The notes: generated by a model not told the origin, from the letters alone. 64,000 nt of DNA from Massospora cicadina (GCA_022478985.1 JAKSZP010014459.1:1-64000), one strand, 5' to 3'. Shown: positions 21,400 through 32,450, counted from the first letter of the stretch. Made by a program: numbers and translations.

Positions 21400-21910
21400 T
21401 GTAAAAAAACGTAAAATAACGGGGAAATTTATTAAAGAAAGTTGACCAACAAGGAATGTTGGTCGCAAAAGCATATTTAAAGTGGGCCAGGGAAATTCAG
21501 GTTCTGCGGAAGTGCGCCCAAGCCTTGACGCTCCAATAAACAGATGTTTCCATCCGTTTTAGTAAAATACACCAAAAGTGCCTTCACTCGAGTAATCAAT
21601 TGAAGCCATATTTTACCTGAGCTTAAGTTTTCATAGCTGGAGTGGGACTCAAACCCTTGCTCTCCAACCAAGCGAATCAAACCGTCTTCATTTAAAATGT
21701 AAATCGTTTGTTTCAGTGCCTGGGCTGAGAAAAGAGGCTGGGCATTTTGCACCCCATTAGTATCAACCTGGGCATGCTTGGCTTGCACCCAGCGTTGATC
21801 TAAGGTGTGTTTCAGGTCAGGAAGAGCCTGAAGTTTCACCTTCTGGGCCTCCTGTCACCCAGCCTTATCTATGGCATCAGTTCCTACTATAATGTCATCC
21901 AACCATGACA
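21016..21910 (-). repeat. Gyp2 5' LTR
   Basis: 895 bp; on the minus strand it starts TGTCATGG and ends CTCTTGACA. A TATA-like TTAAATA lies at 21480-21474. GTTGGTCAA, 28 bp downstream, is the predicted start, and AATAAA is at 21433-21428. The geometry is the same as in the Gyp1 LTR. Confidence 0.93.
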
Positions 21911-24900
21911 GAAAGTGACCACATGGTCATCCACATGGATATCAACCTTGATGAATCTCCAAGGAATCACAAGTGGCAACTGGTACCAGCCACGCTGAGG
22001 GACAGGGAATGGCGTCAAAAGATTGATGCTGGACTGGCATGACTGGTAGCATATCTGGACAACCGCCTGGAGTTGAACCCACTAGAACAATGGACCTGGA
22101 TCAAAGCAAAAATGAAGCACATTAGTATTGAGTTTGAAAAAGCAACCTCCTACAAGCAAACTGAAGCCGTGAAGCAGCTGAAGTTTAAATTAGAAAGGCT
22201 GAGGCTCACCTGGCGGGACAGTGAGGACTTGTGGAGCGAGTACCAAGCAACACAAAAAAAGTATCGGGCCATAATGATGAAGAAAGACTCAGAGAGATGG
22301 ACCAATGTGACTTACCAATATCAGAGCCTATCGGCTTGATGACCAAAGAGGGCCTGAAGCACCTCAAGGAAATTTGAACCAAGGCTAGGGTATGGGAAGT
22401 GGAGATGGCGGAAGGGGAGTATCAACAGACCCCAAAATGATCAAGTGCAAGGTCAAGCAATTCTATGGTGATCTTTTCTGACAAAGAGAAATGAGCAAAT
22501 TAGTGACAGAAACTCTTATTGACCTGGCCAAGCCAGCACTGGAGGGCTGTACGCCAGAAGATGTCACCAAGCTATCCACCAAAATATCTATCAATGAAGT
22601 TAAAAGGGTGCTAAAGGAGTCACCAAGAATGAAAGCACCAGGCCCTGACAATATGTGTGCAGAAATACACAGCATATTCTGAGACCGCGTCATGCCAGAG
22701 CTCAAAGCTCTCTTTAACCACTGTTTACAAAATGGCCAGAAAATTCTGGGAGGCCAAGAGACCCAAATTGTACTTCTGTACAAAAAGGGCCTCAGATGCC
22801 AACTTTGGAACTGGTGCCTGATTGCACTATCATTCACCGATTATAAACTGCTTACATGCATACTATCTAATCAGCTGATGGCAACAGTACCGCGCATGCT
22901 CCATAAGGCCCATAACGACTTTATCAAAGGCCATAGTATATGGGACAGCATTGGCTCAGTCCAGAGCATACCTCAGGATGTGAGGGGCATCAAACAGGGG
23001 TACTTTATGTTCCTCAATATGGAAAAGGCATATGACCAAGTAGCATGGTCATTCCTTCACAAGGCACTAAAGGCAGTCAGTATCCCCAACACTTTTTGAG
23101 CATGGATAACAACGCTGTACTCAGGCCTGGTAACAAAGGTGATTGTTGCAGATGGCATAACTAACAAAATCCCTGTTGGGCAAGGTCTCTGACAAGGCGA
23201 CCCTATGTCACCAATACCTTTTAATTTTGCAGCCAACATTTTACTGGCAGCAGCGGACGCAAAGCTCTAGGGTTTAGTCCACCCTAACCAAATGCCACTG
23301 AAGATGCTAGAATTTGCTGATGATACAGTAGTAGGCATAAGCTCACTGACTGACCTCCAGGGCACCAAGGAACTATTAAACCTCTATCAGCTAGCATTGA
23401 ATGCAAAAATCAACTTGGCAAAAACCTCAGTGATGAGGGTTGGCAACCCAAACTTCAGCCCACCAACTGACACAATGCCAACAATGAACTCCCAGACAAT
23501 CTGATACCTCAGGATACTCTTCAACAATAAGGGACCAGTGGTACTGGAGACCAAACAGGAAGTATTGCTAAGCTTATCAATCTGAATGGCATGCTGGAAG
23601 AGCACCAGATTATGCCTCAAGGAGAAAGTGTAGGCAATAAACATCTTCATATTCTCAAAGTTGTGGTATATTACTCATGTGCTGCCAATGAGCCCAAACT
23701 TAGAGAAGAAAATCAGGACAATGCTCCAAACCTTCCTGTAGTTCAAGGCAAAGGAGGCACTGATACTGCTGGAAGCCCTGTCAAAACCAAAGAATGAAGG
23801 AGGCATAGGCCTCCTGGACTTTGAATCTCATGCCTGGCATATATGGGGAAGTCATTCTTGAAGCTAACACAGATGCACATGTGCTGCCTGACCCTAGCGT
23901 GGGGTGTGAACTAGGCAAGAGCCAGTCTCTCCCCAATCAATATGTGAATGGATGGTGCACCACCCGCAGATAATCTCCCAAAAAGGTACTCCACACTACT
24001 GGTGACTATGCAATTGGGCTGTGCGCCAGGGTGGATGGTCATTTGAGTGATTGGACCAAGATGCCAACCAAATTCAAAGGGATATCAAAGCACATAATTG
24101 TGCAATGATTTCTGCAATGAGCTAGGAGGAGTATAACTAAATTGACAACAAATATGCAACCAAGTCAATCAAAATAAGGTACAAATTGATGCTGATAGAA
24201 TATGGGGATCCACTCCTGAAACCAGGGTGCAATCTGCCCATCCATCCATTGATTTTAAATGACTGGACTACCAAAGGCTATGACACCAACTACCCAATGA
24301 AGGAGTTGATTTTGGGCCTAAACTCCCATTTGGTAACAGCCAAACAGCATTCGGTAACCTGGCAGATCCTAAATTAGGTATTAAATTGGGCAAGCACAGC
24401 AGGCCAGACTACCAGCACAAAGAATACCCCATATGTGCTGATCTGGAAGCAGACATAGCCTACCATTACTATGAATACACTGTGTTCAAAAATACTGGAC
24501 CACAATATGTTACATCCTATTAGGTGAACAATTGCTGCTAGAAATACATCCATTGCAGGATCTTTTCTTCACAAAAACTTGAGAACAGCTTCAATCCAAC
24601 TATGAGCCTTCATTTACTATTATTATATATGGGTGATTCACTGTGTGTTTGTTGCCAAGGTTTTGAGCATTGAGCACCCCCACCACAAAGGTTTGGTATT
24701 GAAGATCATTTGGATTATTTCTGATCATCTCTGTTGGATCTCAAAATTTTTGTGCCTAATCCCCAGGTGTTATAAAGCCACACGTTTGGCTTTCCCTGCC
24801 AGATCACTTGTCATATGTGATGAGGCAACTAATCAACTGAGAATCAAATGGCCTGTAAGCCTGCCAATGCTAGAATCATGGCTAGCAATGGCGATTGCCA

Positions 24901-24935
24901 ATCAGCAATGGTTGGAGGTGCTAAAACTCTAGCAG
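21911..24935 (+). pseudogene. LINE-B ORF2, part 2: endonuclease end, reverse transcriptase, C-terminal domain
   Basis: Resumes with S-D-H-M-V (endonuclease S-D-H motif) at 21915. A helical linker (22073-22339) is followed by RT: K-A-P-G-P-D near 22640, the L-N-M-E-K-A-Y-D-Q-V catalytic strand near 23015, a decayed G-L-(stop)-Q-G-D-P at 23180 where Arg CGA became TGA, and F-A-D-D-T at 23312-23326. The thumb (G-G-I-G-L-L-D-F) lies near 23800. A weak Cys/His cluster near 24430-24480 fits the RVT zinc finger. Many in-frame TGA and TAG codons occur at expected Trp/Arg positions. Confidence 0.85.
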
Positions 24936-25055
24936 CCCAAACCCCTGGTCCTTTTTACCCTTGGCCAAATCACCTGTATTCCACCCTCCCCTCTTACTTT
25001 CCCTTAAAATTTACTTTTAAATAAAGTATGGAATTTTTATAAAAAAATCTAGTAT

Positions 25056-25131
25056 AATCAGCTCAGCTTTTGGCTCTAAACTTCAACTCTATAAAAGGTC
25101 AATTGTTCGAATCCTGGCGTAATCACTTTTT
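25056..25131 (+). pseudogene. Degenerate tRNA-like sequence at the LINE-B insertion site
   Basis: AGCTCAGC resembles a D arm (A box) and TTGTTCGAATCCTGG a T arm (B box), about the right distance apart, followed by CGTAATCA and a T5 run at 25131 like a Pol III terminator. The acceptor and T stems do not pair well, so it is a relic or a SINE head, not a working tRNA. LINE-B is inserted at its 5' side. Confidence 0.3.
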
Positions 25132-25535
25132 ATACACTTTTCTTAAACTCACTATCAATTCTGTCTGTCTATCTGTAATTAAATCTTACAAGCTCTATTT
25201 CAGACACTTATTTTAAATATAGAAATGTTTCGGGTAGCAGTTTGGTGTTATTTGATTGATTCGATAGGTTTATTTTGTTTGGCTGAGCGGTTGATGGCTT
25301 TTAGTCGAATCGATAGGATACAGTTTAGTTTTAGGGGTGATTAGTTATTAGTTGATTTGATAATTTAAGTTAGGTTAATTGAGTGGTTAGAGGTTTTTGT
25401 TAGTTCGATTAAGCAATTAAATTTGGCTGAGTGGTTATTGTTTATCTATAATATAAAATTAAATTAATAAATCTGAATATCTAAGATTCTATAGACAACG
25501 TAGCGAATCACGGGTAAATCGGCTAGTACTAAATG

Positions 25536-25541
25536 AAAAAA
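25536..25541 (-). terminator. RNA polymerase III terminator of tRNA-Ile
   Basis: Six consecutive T on the minus strand, starting 4 nt past the tRNA 3' end. Confidence 0.7.
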
Positions 25542-25544
25542 TTA

Positions 25545-25618
25545 TGCTCACTACAGGGGTCGAACCTGTGACTTTGGCGTTATTAGCACCACACTCTAAC
25601 CAACTGAGTTAAGCGAGC
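25545..25618 (-). tRNA. tRNA-Ile(AAU)
   Basis: The minus strand folds into a full cloverleaf. The acceptor GCTCGCT pairs with AGTGAGC (one G-T wobble). The D stem is ACTC/GAGT with loop AGTTGGTTA. The anticodon stem is TGGTG/CGCCA with loop CTAATAA, giving anticodon AAT. The variable loop has five bases, and the T stem ACAGG/CCTGT has loop TTCGACC. The discriminator is A. No intron and no encoded CCA, as expected in a eukaryote. It is followed by a T6 terminator, so it may be functional. Its 3' end is complementary to the Gyp3 primer binding site. Confidence 0.95.
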
Positions 25619-26130
25619 TTACTTTTTAGTAAAACTCCAAACTTTAAAGTTAAGCGAGCTTATTGTAAACTATCGAAGTATAATAAACAGTAAAACATAT
25701 AGCTAATAGCAAGGTATACTGTTAAGTAGCCACATGACACTACCAGTATACTCAATTCTGAAGCTATATAAGCCTATCAATATTCTTATTTTTTTTATCT
25801 TAATGTCTTCAATATCATCTGTTTTAAACTTCAAAGCAATTGTCCATAAAATTTATATAGTATAATACTTTTTGTCTAGAACAAACTATATGGTGGTAGC
25901 ATATTAATTTTCACCATATATATATAAATATTAGTTTATCAAATAGCTCATCAACCTTAAAGTTTATGTAGATTAATTTCTTGTCATATTATAGCTTGAT
26001 TTTCTACTAAAAAGCCTGAATTCTGCTATGCTGACTTAGCCTTTTTTTGCTGAGTCTTTATTAATATACATTAAATTTTATAGATATCAGCTGTATACTA
26101 AAAGGAGAGGTTAGCCTAGCAGGGTGGTAT

Positions 26131-26796
26131 CTCTCTTTCTCCTAAGCATTACTTTTAAAAAAGTGACCCAAAAATTAAAAAAAACAATAAAGTATTTAGC
26201 TGTCTATTGCACCTATAGTTTATTTCTATATAAAATCTAATTTTATTTGAGGTGGGCCAACCTGAGGATGATACCACATCAATGAGGGGAAGTAAAGAAA
26301 ATGGGAAAGGAGGATAAAACCTGGAAAACCTCCATGCGCAGCATATGATAGGCCAGGAACTCCATGGACCACCTTTGCTATTCGCTATCTCAGTTTGGGG
26401 CATTGGTGCGCAACGCCAACACAGTCATAATTGTCCCCTACCCAAAGTTCACTACTGGGATTAAACTTGGGGAGGCAGCAGTAGAGGTCCCTATTCTACC
26501 ACTGGGGTATCCTCCCCTTATTGCACCTATAGTTTATGTAATTATAAATTTAACACCATACAGTTATAGTAGGGGACATCTCCTGGTAGGGAGTATCTCA
26601 AAAGATACAGAAAAACTGCTGTAACAGATTTTATATACAACTTTCACTACTCTGCCATATGGATGATACAACTAATTAAGGTATGTATACAAACTCAAAT
26701 TTCAAAACCATTGGTAACAAGGCCCATATAGTATTTTAAAAATTGACTGTAATACAGTAAATGATGTAGGGAGTACTTTTTAATATGACTTCAGGT
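26131..26796 (+). mobile_element. LINE-D segment 1 (5' region, interrupted by a SINE)
   Basis: CTCTCTTTCTCC followed by an ACTTTT-AAAAAAGT palindrome resembles the first bases of LINE-B (TCTCTCTTGCAAAC, CACTTTTT-AAAAAGTG) and, less closely, LINE-C. It is placed as the LINE-D 5' region by that similarity and by its position left of Gyp3, whose removal joins it to the next LINE-D piece. The exact start is uncertain. Confidence 0.35.
26224..26519 (-). repeat. SINE copy 2 (full length, tRNA-derived)
   Basis: 296 bp between perfect 18-bp direct repeats, ATTGCACCTATAGTTTAT (26206-26223 and 26520-26537). On the minus strand the head has an A-box-like ACCCCAGTGGTAGA and, about 40 bp on, a B-box-like AGTTTAATCCC (in copy 1, GTTCGATCCC), the internal Pol III promoter layout of a tRNA. 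The body is shared with 8397-8652, and the tail is AAATAAAATTAGA. Not assigned to a named family. Confidence 0.85.
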
Positions 26797-27549
26797 TGTT
26801 GGACATTAGCCTCATAGGCCTCAGAATAAGAATGATGTGGGTAGAACTTGGCTGAATAGAGGAAATGTACATTTAAAAGTCTGTGATAAGGAGGAAATTG
26901 ATTTTAATTATAATAATGAATTAGTTGGCCAAAAGACTCTGGCTGATTCTCAGTGGAACCCTGCAAATTGGGGTAACACAATTTTGACTCCTCTCTGGGC
27001 AAACAAATCAATCACCAATAGTCAGATTTCTCCAATCACAAAGTGGACTATAGGGCATCCATCAGATGGTGCTTCCCCAACCATGCCCAGGTCCATTCCA
27101 GCACCTACGTGGGGACCACCCCTTTTATGGGCGTGGTTGAGGTCCCCCAAGGTGAAAAGATTTTCTCAGATGGGGATTGGCTAAAATACATCAAGTTGTT
27201 ACATCATGGGTACATTTTAGCCAATAGTGATTCCCCATCCATCATTTCATTAAAGAGATGCGAGTTTGTTGAGCCTTAATAGACTAAAATTGCATATTAC
27301 CAAATTCAGAAATTTCCCAAGCCATACAAACATCAAGCCTCAACTTTTAAATATGTTTGATAATTTATTAGAGATGTACTCTCTTTTACCCCCACACGGT
27401 GCTCAATAAAAACTATAAAATTAAAACCTTTTTATATTTATTTATTTCAATTATTTTCATACATGTGGTGTGAGAAGCCCCTCCTCTGATATTGTTGGAT
27501 TAGAGGTAAATAAGCACCAGCGAGCCTTTTACTGACCCAAAATCCAACA
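26797..27549 (+). repeat. Gyp3 5' LTR
   Basis: 753 bp, TGTTGGAC...ATCCAACA; terminal TGTTGGA/TCCAACA inverted repeat. Matches 32633-33382. Confidence 0.92.
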
Positions 27550-27551
27550 AG

Positions 27552-27569
27552 TGGTGCTCACTACAGGGG
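27552..27569 (+). other. Gyp3 primer binding site, complementary to tRNA-Ile(AAU)
   Basis: TGGTGCTCACTACAGGGG is the exact complement of the 3' end of the tRNA encoded at 25545-25618 including the added CCA: 18 of 18 positions (CCA, discriminator, acceptor strand, T stem and two T-loop bases). It lies 2 bp after the LTR, as in most Ty3/gypsy elements. It primes minus-strand synthesis. Confidence 0.92.
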
Positions 27570-27600
27570 GCCTGTACACCACAAAATACCACTAAAACGA

Positions 27601-28520
27601 TGGAAATAAACCCTCAGCTAGCCTCCATTGAACTCCAGCTAGCTAGTGTTCTTTCTTGCCTTAAACAGCTTGAGCAGCACTCACTACAATGCCCTAGTAT
27701 ATAAAAACCCTCTCTGTGCGACAAGTTCATACCTGGTGAGGGCAGTATTGCTTCCTTCCTCTATGTTTATGAATCTGCGATGAAAGGAGCAACTGACCAA
27801 CAAAAAAAATCCAGTATATTCTTCTCTGCTTAAACCATTTAGCTCAAGAAATCATGGTCCCCACCATGGTCAACCTCAGCACTTGGGTGGATGTTAAGAA
27901 AGCACTTATTGATGAGTTTGGCTCCAAACAGAGTTTGCAACGGCAGAAACATGCCTTTATGTGCCTTAGTTTGCAAGAGGGAGAATTGATTACCTCTTAT
28001 GTTGAGCGCTTCTATACAAAAGCTCAACCTCTGTTGCTTGCCAAAATTCTCCCTCTCAATGAGGCAATTGCAGCTATCTTGTCTGGGTTAGCATCTCATC
28101 CTTCCTTGGTGATGCATCTCTCTTCCATAAAGCACACTTTCACAACTGTACAAGATAAAGGAGGCCTTATTAGCTGTTTCTGATATCTATGAGCTTGACC
28201 CTACCCAAGGATGTTTGAGTCAAGAAGCTACGCCAACTAAGTTAGTTTCAACTACTGCTGTTACCTTTTGGAAACCTGCTCTTACAAAGTTGCCAGCACA
28301 AACGGTTAATCCTTCCTATAACAATAAGCAGATGGTAATGGTTGTGATGGGGCAGTTCTTCCCTTCATCTTCAGTTCAAAATACTCAGTCAGTGAAAGTA
28401 GTTGACCCTTCGCCTTGTCTATCTTCCCAAGTGGTTTCAAAGCCTGCTCTTCAGCCTAAACCCCTTTCTTGGGTCCCAATCACTCCCACTAACAATGAGG
28501 TAAATGATTAGGTCACAAAG
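27601..28520 (+). pseudogene. Gyp3 gag
   Basis: ATG at 27601, 31 bp after the primer site, opens M-E-I-N-P-Q-L-A. The longest piece, 27854-28183, has the capsid-type pattern W-V-D-V-K-K-A-L-I-D-E-F and Q-K-H-A-F-M-C-L. A Pro/Lys-rich tail follows to about 28510. No zinc knuckle is seen. Several stops and a frameshift near 27840. Gyp4 has the same start and capsid pattern. Confidence 0.75.
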
Positions 28521-28673
28521 GCTAAACCGCCTGCTTCACAAAACAACCCAGCCACTGAAAGACCCAAAGCTGTTGAAGATAAAGTATCTACCTCTCCAGC
28601 TATCCCCTTCAACTTCTCATTCAGCTAACTCTAGTCTGAAACCTGTCTTTTTAAGGCAGCAAAAACCCCTACT

Positions 28674-31600
28674 TTGAAGGTCGAAACTCTAGCTGCAATA
28701 ATTTTAATACCTCCCCTAAAAGTTGATAAGGTGGAGGAACAACCTCAGGACCTATCATCCCATAAGGGAAGTCCTAAACCTACCCCAAATCATATGGGTT
28801 CCTTAACCTGCATTGATAACCCCTTTGATGATGGGTCTGAGGGGGTAATGAAGACGTTGGTCATTACATTTTAGGAGCCCCAGGTGATGTGGTGGTACCT
28901 GTTTGATTGAACTTGGAGAAAGTGAATTGGGCTAAGATCCTCATCAAACTTATCTGCGGCAGATGATAAGGGGTCTTGAGATTATTGACACTGCCAGTAA
29001 TGCTGACCATCTCATTGTCACATGTCTCCAATCTACCCAGTGTGTTAATACTCTGCAGACTATCCAGGAGAAATACCCTGAAACGGCCAAACAACTTGCC
29101 TCCACTCTTCATCTAAAAGAAGTTCTCGCTCTTCATCCCTCCTTGGGTGGTGCTTTAACTAAAGTGGAGGTCATCATTAATGGTGTGCGGGTTAAAGCTA
29201 TCCTTGACACTGGGTCCCCAATGAACGTTGTGTCATCCAAGCTTATTAAGAAAATTAAGATGGCTCCTGACCTCAACTACACCCAAGAGTTTGGAACTGC
29301 AGGTCCAAACAATACCTGCGCCATTGGGGCGTACTCTTCCCTGCCCATTTGTTTTAGAAGCTTCTCTTGGCAGCTCTGGCAGTGGCTTTAACCAATAATA
29401 CCTATGATTTAATCATTGAAACCCAGTTCATACTTGAATATGAAGGTTTTATTAACATGAATCAGGGCTATCTCTCCTTGCTTAACTATGAGGTTCCATT
29501 GATTCTGACCAATGAAGAGCTTAATAAAAAAGACTATGCTTGCACCGTTGAGTTTCCCTCTTCCGCCTTAACATTACATTACACACGGCAGGACGGCATA
29601 CAAAAACGTTGACTCCATCAGTGGGTCGCCCTTGAGGGTATCCCGTTCTATGCTTCAAAAGAGGTTGTAATTAAAGCGGGTGAACAAAGGGTAGTTAATA
29701 TTAAGATTACCTTACAAATCCCTAATAACTTCTTAATGCACTTAATTAGCATTGATGGAGTTAGTCATTTGGCCCAGAGTTTTGCCAGGTGTACTTGACC
29801 CTGCCTACCAACGACCTATTGACCTTCTGCTAGAAAATCTTATCAAGAAGGATTTGGATTTAAAAAAGCATCAAGAGATCGGAAGGGGTATGTTGATTCC
29901 CCTTGAGGAAATAAAGCAAGTTCACTGTATTGGATCTATGGCGGATATGGGGTTACCCGCTGACCAATCCTTATGTACCCTACCCTCTGTTCAAATCTCC
30001 GACGAACTAACCCCAGCTGAGCTGGATAAAGTCCACACCTTACTAGATTCCTATAGTGACATCTTTTCTACCTCTGACACTGACTATGGGCACATGAAGG
30101 GTTGGACTCATACCATTGACGTTGGTGATGCTTGGCCCATCCACTCCAAATCCTACCGCAAATCCAAAGTTGAGGAGCTACAGATGCGGAATGAGCTCAA
30201 ACAGCTGTTGGACGCTGGGTTGTTGGTATCTTCCCAAAGTCCCTTGGTCATCCCCGCTCCTATTGATAAAGAAGAAAAATGGAGGTCATTGGGTAGTGAT
30301 GGACTACCGTAAGCTGAATAACCTTACCAAGAAGGACAGCTACCCTATCCCCCTCATTGATGACGCTCTGGCTCAACTCTCTGGGTCTAAATACTTCTCC
30401 ACCATGGATTTGTCTAGTGGGTATTGACAGATGGACCTTTCTCCACTGGATCAGGATAAGTGCGCCCTTATTTAGAGTGAGAGTTTGTTCCAACCCACTC
30501 AGTTACCTCAGGGGTTGTGCAATGCGCCTGCTACTTTTCAGTGGGAAATTTATCATATTATCCAGAACCTTAAGCTGAGCTGTGTGATTGTCTACCTTGA
30601 TGACATCACAGTCTTCTCCAAGACATTCAACGAGCATCTCACGCACCTAAAGGAGGTGTTTCAACGTTTGCAGGACTCTAACATAAAGCTGAAGCCCTCT
30701 AAATGTACTTTTTTCCAAAAGAAGTTGGATTACCTTAGGCACTCCATATCCCAAGATGGGATACAACCTCTGCAAGATAAAGTTAAAGCAATATCTAAGA
30801 TGCCCACTCCCAAAACCCTTCATGACATCCAGATATTCTTGGACATGATGGGATATTACCATAAGTTCATTCCCAAGTTCGCCCAGCTTAGTGAGCACCT
30901 TGTACGTTTCTTGGCCAAGAACACCCCCTTCTATTAAGGCGCTTAACAACAGGCCGCCTTTGAGACTCTGAAGGTCTTATTGCAAAAAAGGCTCATACTA
31001 CGTCACCATGACTATGGCAAGCCTTTTATGTTGTTTATGGATGCCTCTGATAACGCTGCTGGCGCTATCTTGTCCCAGCTAGATGAAAACGGAATTGATC
31101 ATCCCGTATCTTACTTCAGCAAGATTCTCTCAAAAGCTGAGCGCAACTATAGCGTCATTGAAAAGAAGTGCCTTGCTGTTTTACTTGCGGTCAAATATTA
31201 TCGCCCTTTTCTTTATGGGACATCTTTTAAAGTAATAACAGACCACGCCTCATTGAAGTGGTTACAGAATATGAAAGATCCAACGGGGAGGTTGGCTCGC
31301 TGGGCTCTTAAGCTTCAACATTATGATATGACCATTGAGCACCGAGCTGGGACATACCATATGAATGTTGATGGGTTAACGCGGCTGCCTGTCCTTCACT
31401 TTGACAATAGCGAAGCTGAGCGGTTGCATGACCTCCTAATGACTCCTGACACATGGGCTGATGAAGATGAACCAGTACAGAAGATGCTCTCTCATCACTC
31501 CCGCAACACAAAAGTAGAGGATGGGACTTTATATAAGAAAGTAGGAGTAAATTGGTTGCTTTATCTCCGGCCATCTGAGCGAGTCCATGTCATCTTAGAG

Positions 31601-32450
31601 TCTCACACTACCATGGGGCATGGCGGAATATGCAAAACCTATGAGTGGATAAAAGAGCGGTACTATTGGGAGGGCATCATGGAGACCATAAATGAAGTCT
31701 TAGATGCATGCCTGACCTGTAAGAAACAAACCAGCTTCAAGACCCAATATCAGTATCAACCTACGACGCCCCATCAAATCTTCCACACCATAAGTTTGGA
31801 CGTGATAGGTCCTCTTCCTCAAACTACAGGTGGAAACTGTTATATCTTTGTTGGTATTGATTATTTCACCAAGTGGGTTGAAGCTGTTGCTCTCCCGCTC
31901 AGACTGCTTAAGCTACGGCTTCCTTCTTACCCTAGTACATCTTCACCTGGCATGGGTGCCCCCAGGTCCTCCTATGTGACAATGGGAAAAACTTTACTTC
32001 CTGAGTGGTAAAGCTCCTTGCCACTTCTATGGGAGCTCAACAACTCTTCTCAGCCCCCTATAACACATTTACAAATGGTGTAATAGAAAGAGTTAACAGG
32101 ACCCTGGTCATAATACTCCGCAAAATGGCCACTTCAGACCCTCTCCACTGGGATCTATATTTTCCCAGTGCACTCATGGCCTACCATATTAGCTACCATA
32201 GCATCCTCAAGATGTCCCCTTTCCATGTGTTATATGGATGAGAACCTGGGGTGCCAGCATTATTATCCAAGGATATTTTTTCTAAATGGACTGGTCCTGA
32301 ACAAGCCATGAAAAAGTTGGCCCAACACATCATACAATTACAATCAGAAGACATGACTAATTTAGATAAGACTGTTACCAAAGAAGGCCAAGCCACGAAT
32401 GAGCTTGGGGCCCCTCTTCCTTCATTGAAAGTATCTGACTTGGTATAATA
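28674..32450 (+). pseudogene. Gyp3 pol: protease, reverse transcriptase, RNase H, integrase
   Basis: Protease: A-I-L-D-T-G-S-P near 29200 with D-T-G intact. RT: K-S-Y-R-K-S near 30150, D-Y-R-K-L-N-N-L near 30302, T-M-D-L-S-S-G-Y near 30402, Y-L-D-D near 30593. RNase H: 30980-31380 (F-M-D-A-S-D-N-A-A-G, T-D-H-A-S-L-K-W). Integrase: H-x5-H and C-L-T-C near 31605-31725, a core with L-D-V-I-G-P-L and G-I-D-Y-F-T-K-W near 31795-31875, and the last part (Y-N-T-F-T-N-G-V-I-E-R-V) near 32060. The open stretch 30980-32011 is the longest in the window outside the LINEs. Breaks occur at 29612, 30312, 30937 and 32011. Confidence 0.92.

Larger units (their letters stand above)
15536..21910 (-). mobile_element. 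Gyp2: Ty3/gypsy chromovirus-type retrotransposon inserted in LINE-B
   Basis: A reverse-strand element with LTRs at 15536-16428 and 21016-21910, flanked by near-identical 5-bp repeats GAAAA (15531-15535) and GAAAG (21911-21915). The LTR pair differs at only about 2-3 percent by eye, the closest pair in the window, so this is probably the youngest insertion. Order on the minus strand: LTR with U5 frame, protease, RT, RNase H, integrase, chromodomain, purine tract, LTR. Like Gyp1, it has no visible capsid or zinc knuckle before the protease. Confidence 0.95.
10620..25047 (+). mobile_element. LINE-B: non-LTR retrotransposon, about 8 kb, with Gyp2 inserted
   Basis: Flanked by a 13-bp direct repeat with one C/T difference, TCTAGCATAATCA (10607-10619) and TCTAGTATAATCA (25048-25060). 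It contains ORF1 (disordered N-terminus, tryptophan repeats, nucleic-acid-binding region, CCHC knuckle) and ORF2 (exonuclease-endonuclease-phosphatase domain, reverse transcriptase, Cys/His C-terminus). The 3' end has AATAAA and an A-run. Removing Gyp2 (15536-21910 plus one copy of its 5-bp duplication) restores a continuous frame. Stops occur throughout, so it is dead. The two-ORF plan with an APE-type endonuclease resembles Tad1/I-group LINEs; the clade is not certain. Confidence 0.88.
10239..25526 (+). mobile_element. Helitron-like element split by LINE-B
   Basis: The 5' end TCTATATATATAAAAATG followed by tandem TGTATGTCTGTCTG motifs is typical of many Helitron families, and it is preceded by A (10238). 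A matching 3' end with ACGGGTAAATCGG CTAG is followed by T (25527). Both flanks of LINE-B carry GCTGAG(C)GGTT-like motifs, which supports one element of about 0.86 kb before the LINE insertion. No Rep or helicase frame is present, so it would be non-autonomous. That the two ends belong together is inferred. Confidence 0.5.

Noticed and set aside
10785..24935. TGA recoded as tryptophan in LINE-B
   Set aside because: Many TGA codons sit at expected Trp positions, but TAG and TAA also interrupt the frames, some TGA replace Arg, and frameshifts are common. Mutational decay explains all of these.
30980..32011. A functional host gene at the longest gypsy frame
   Set aside because: The translation is RNase H plus integrase of Gyp3, flanked by matching LTRs and interrupted on both sides.
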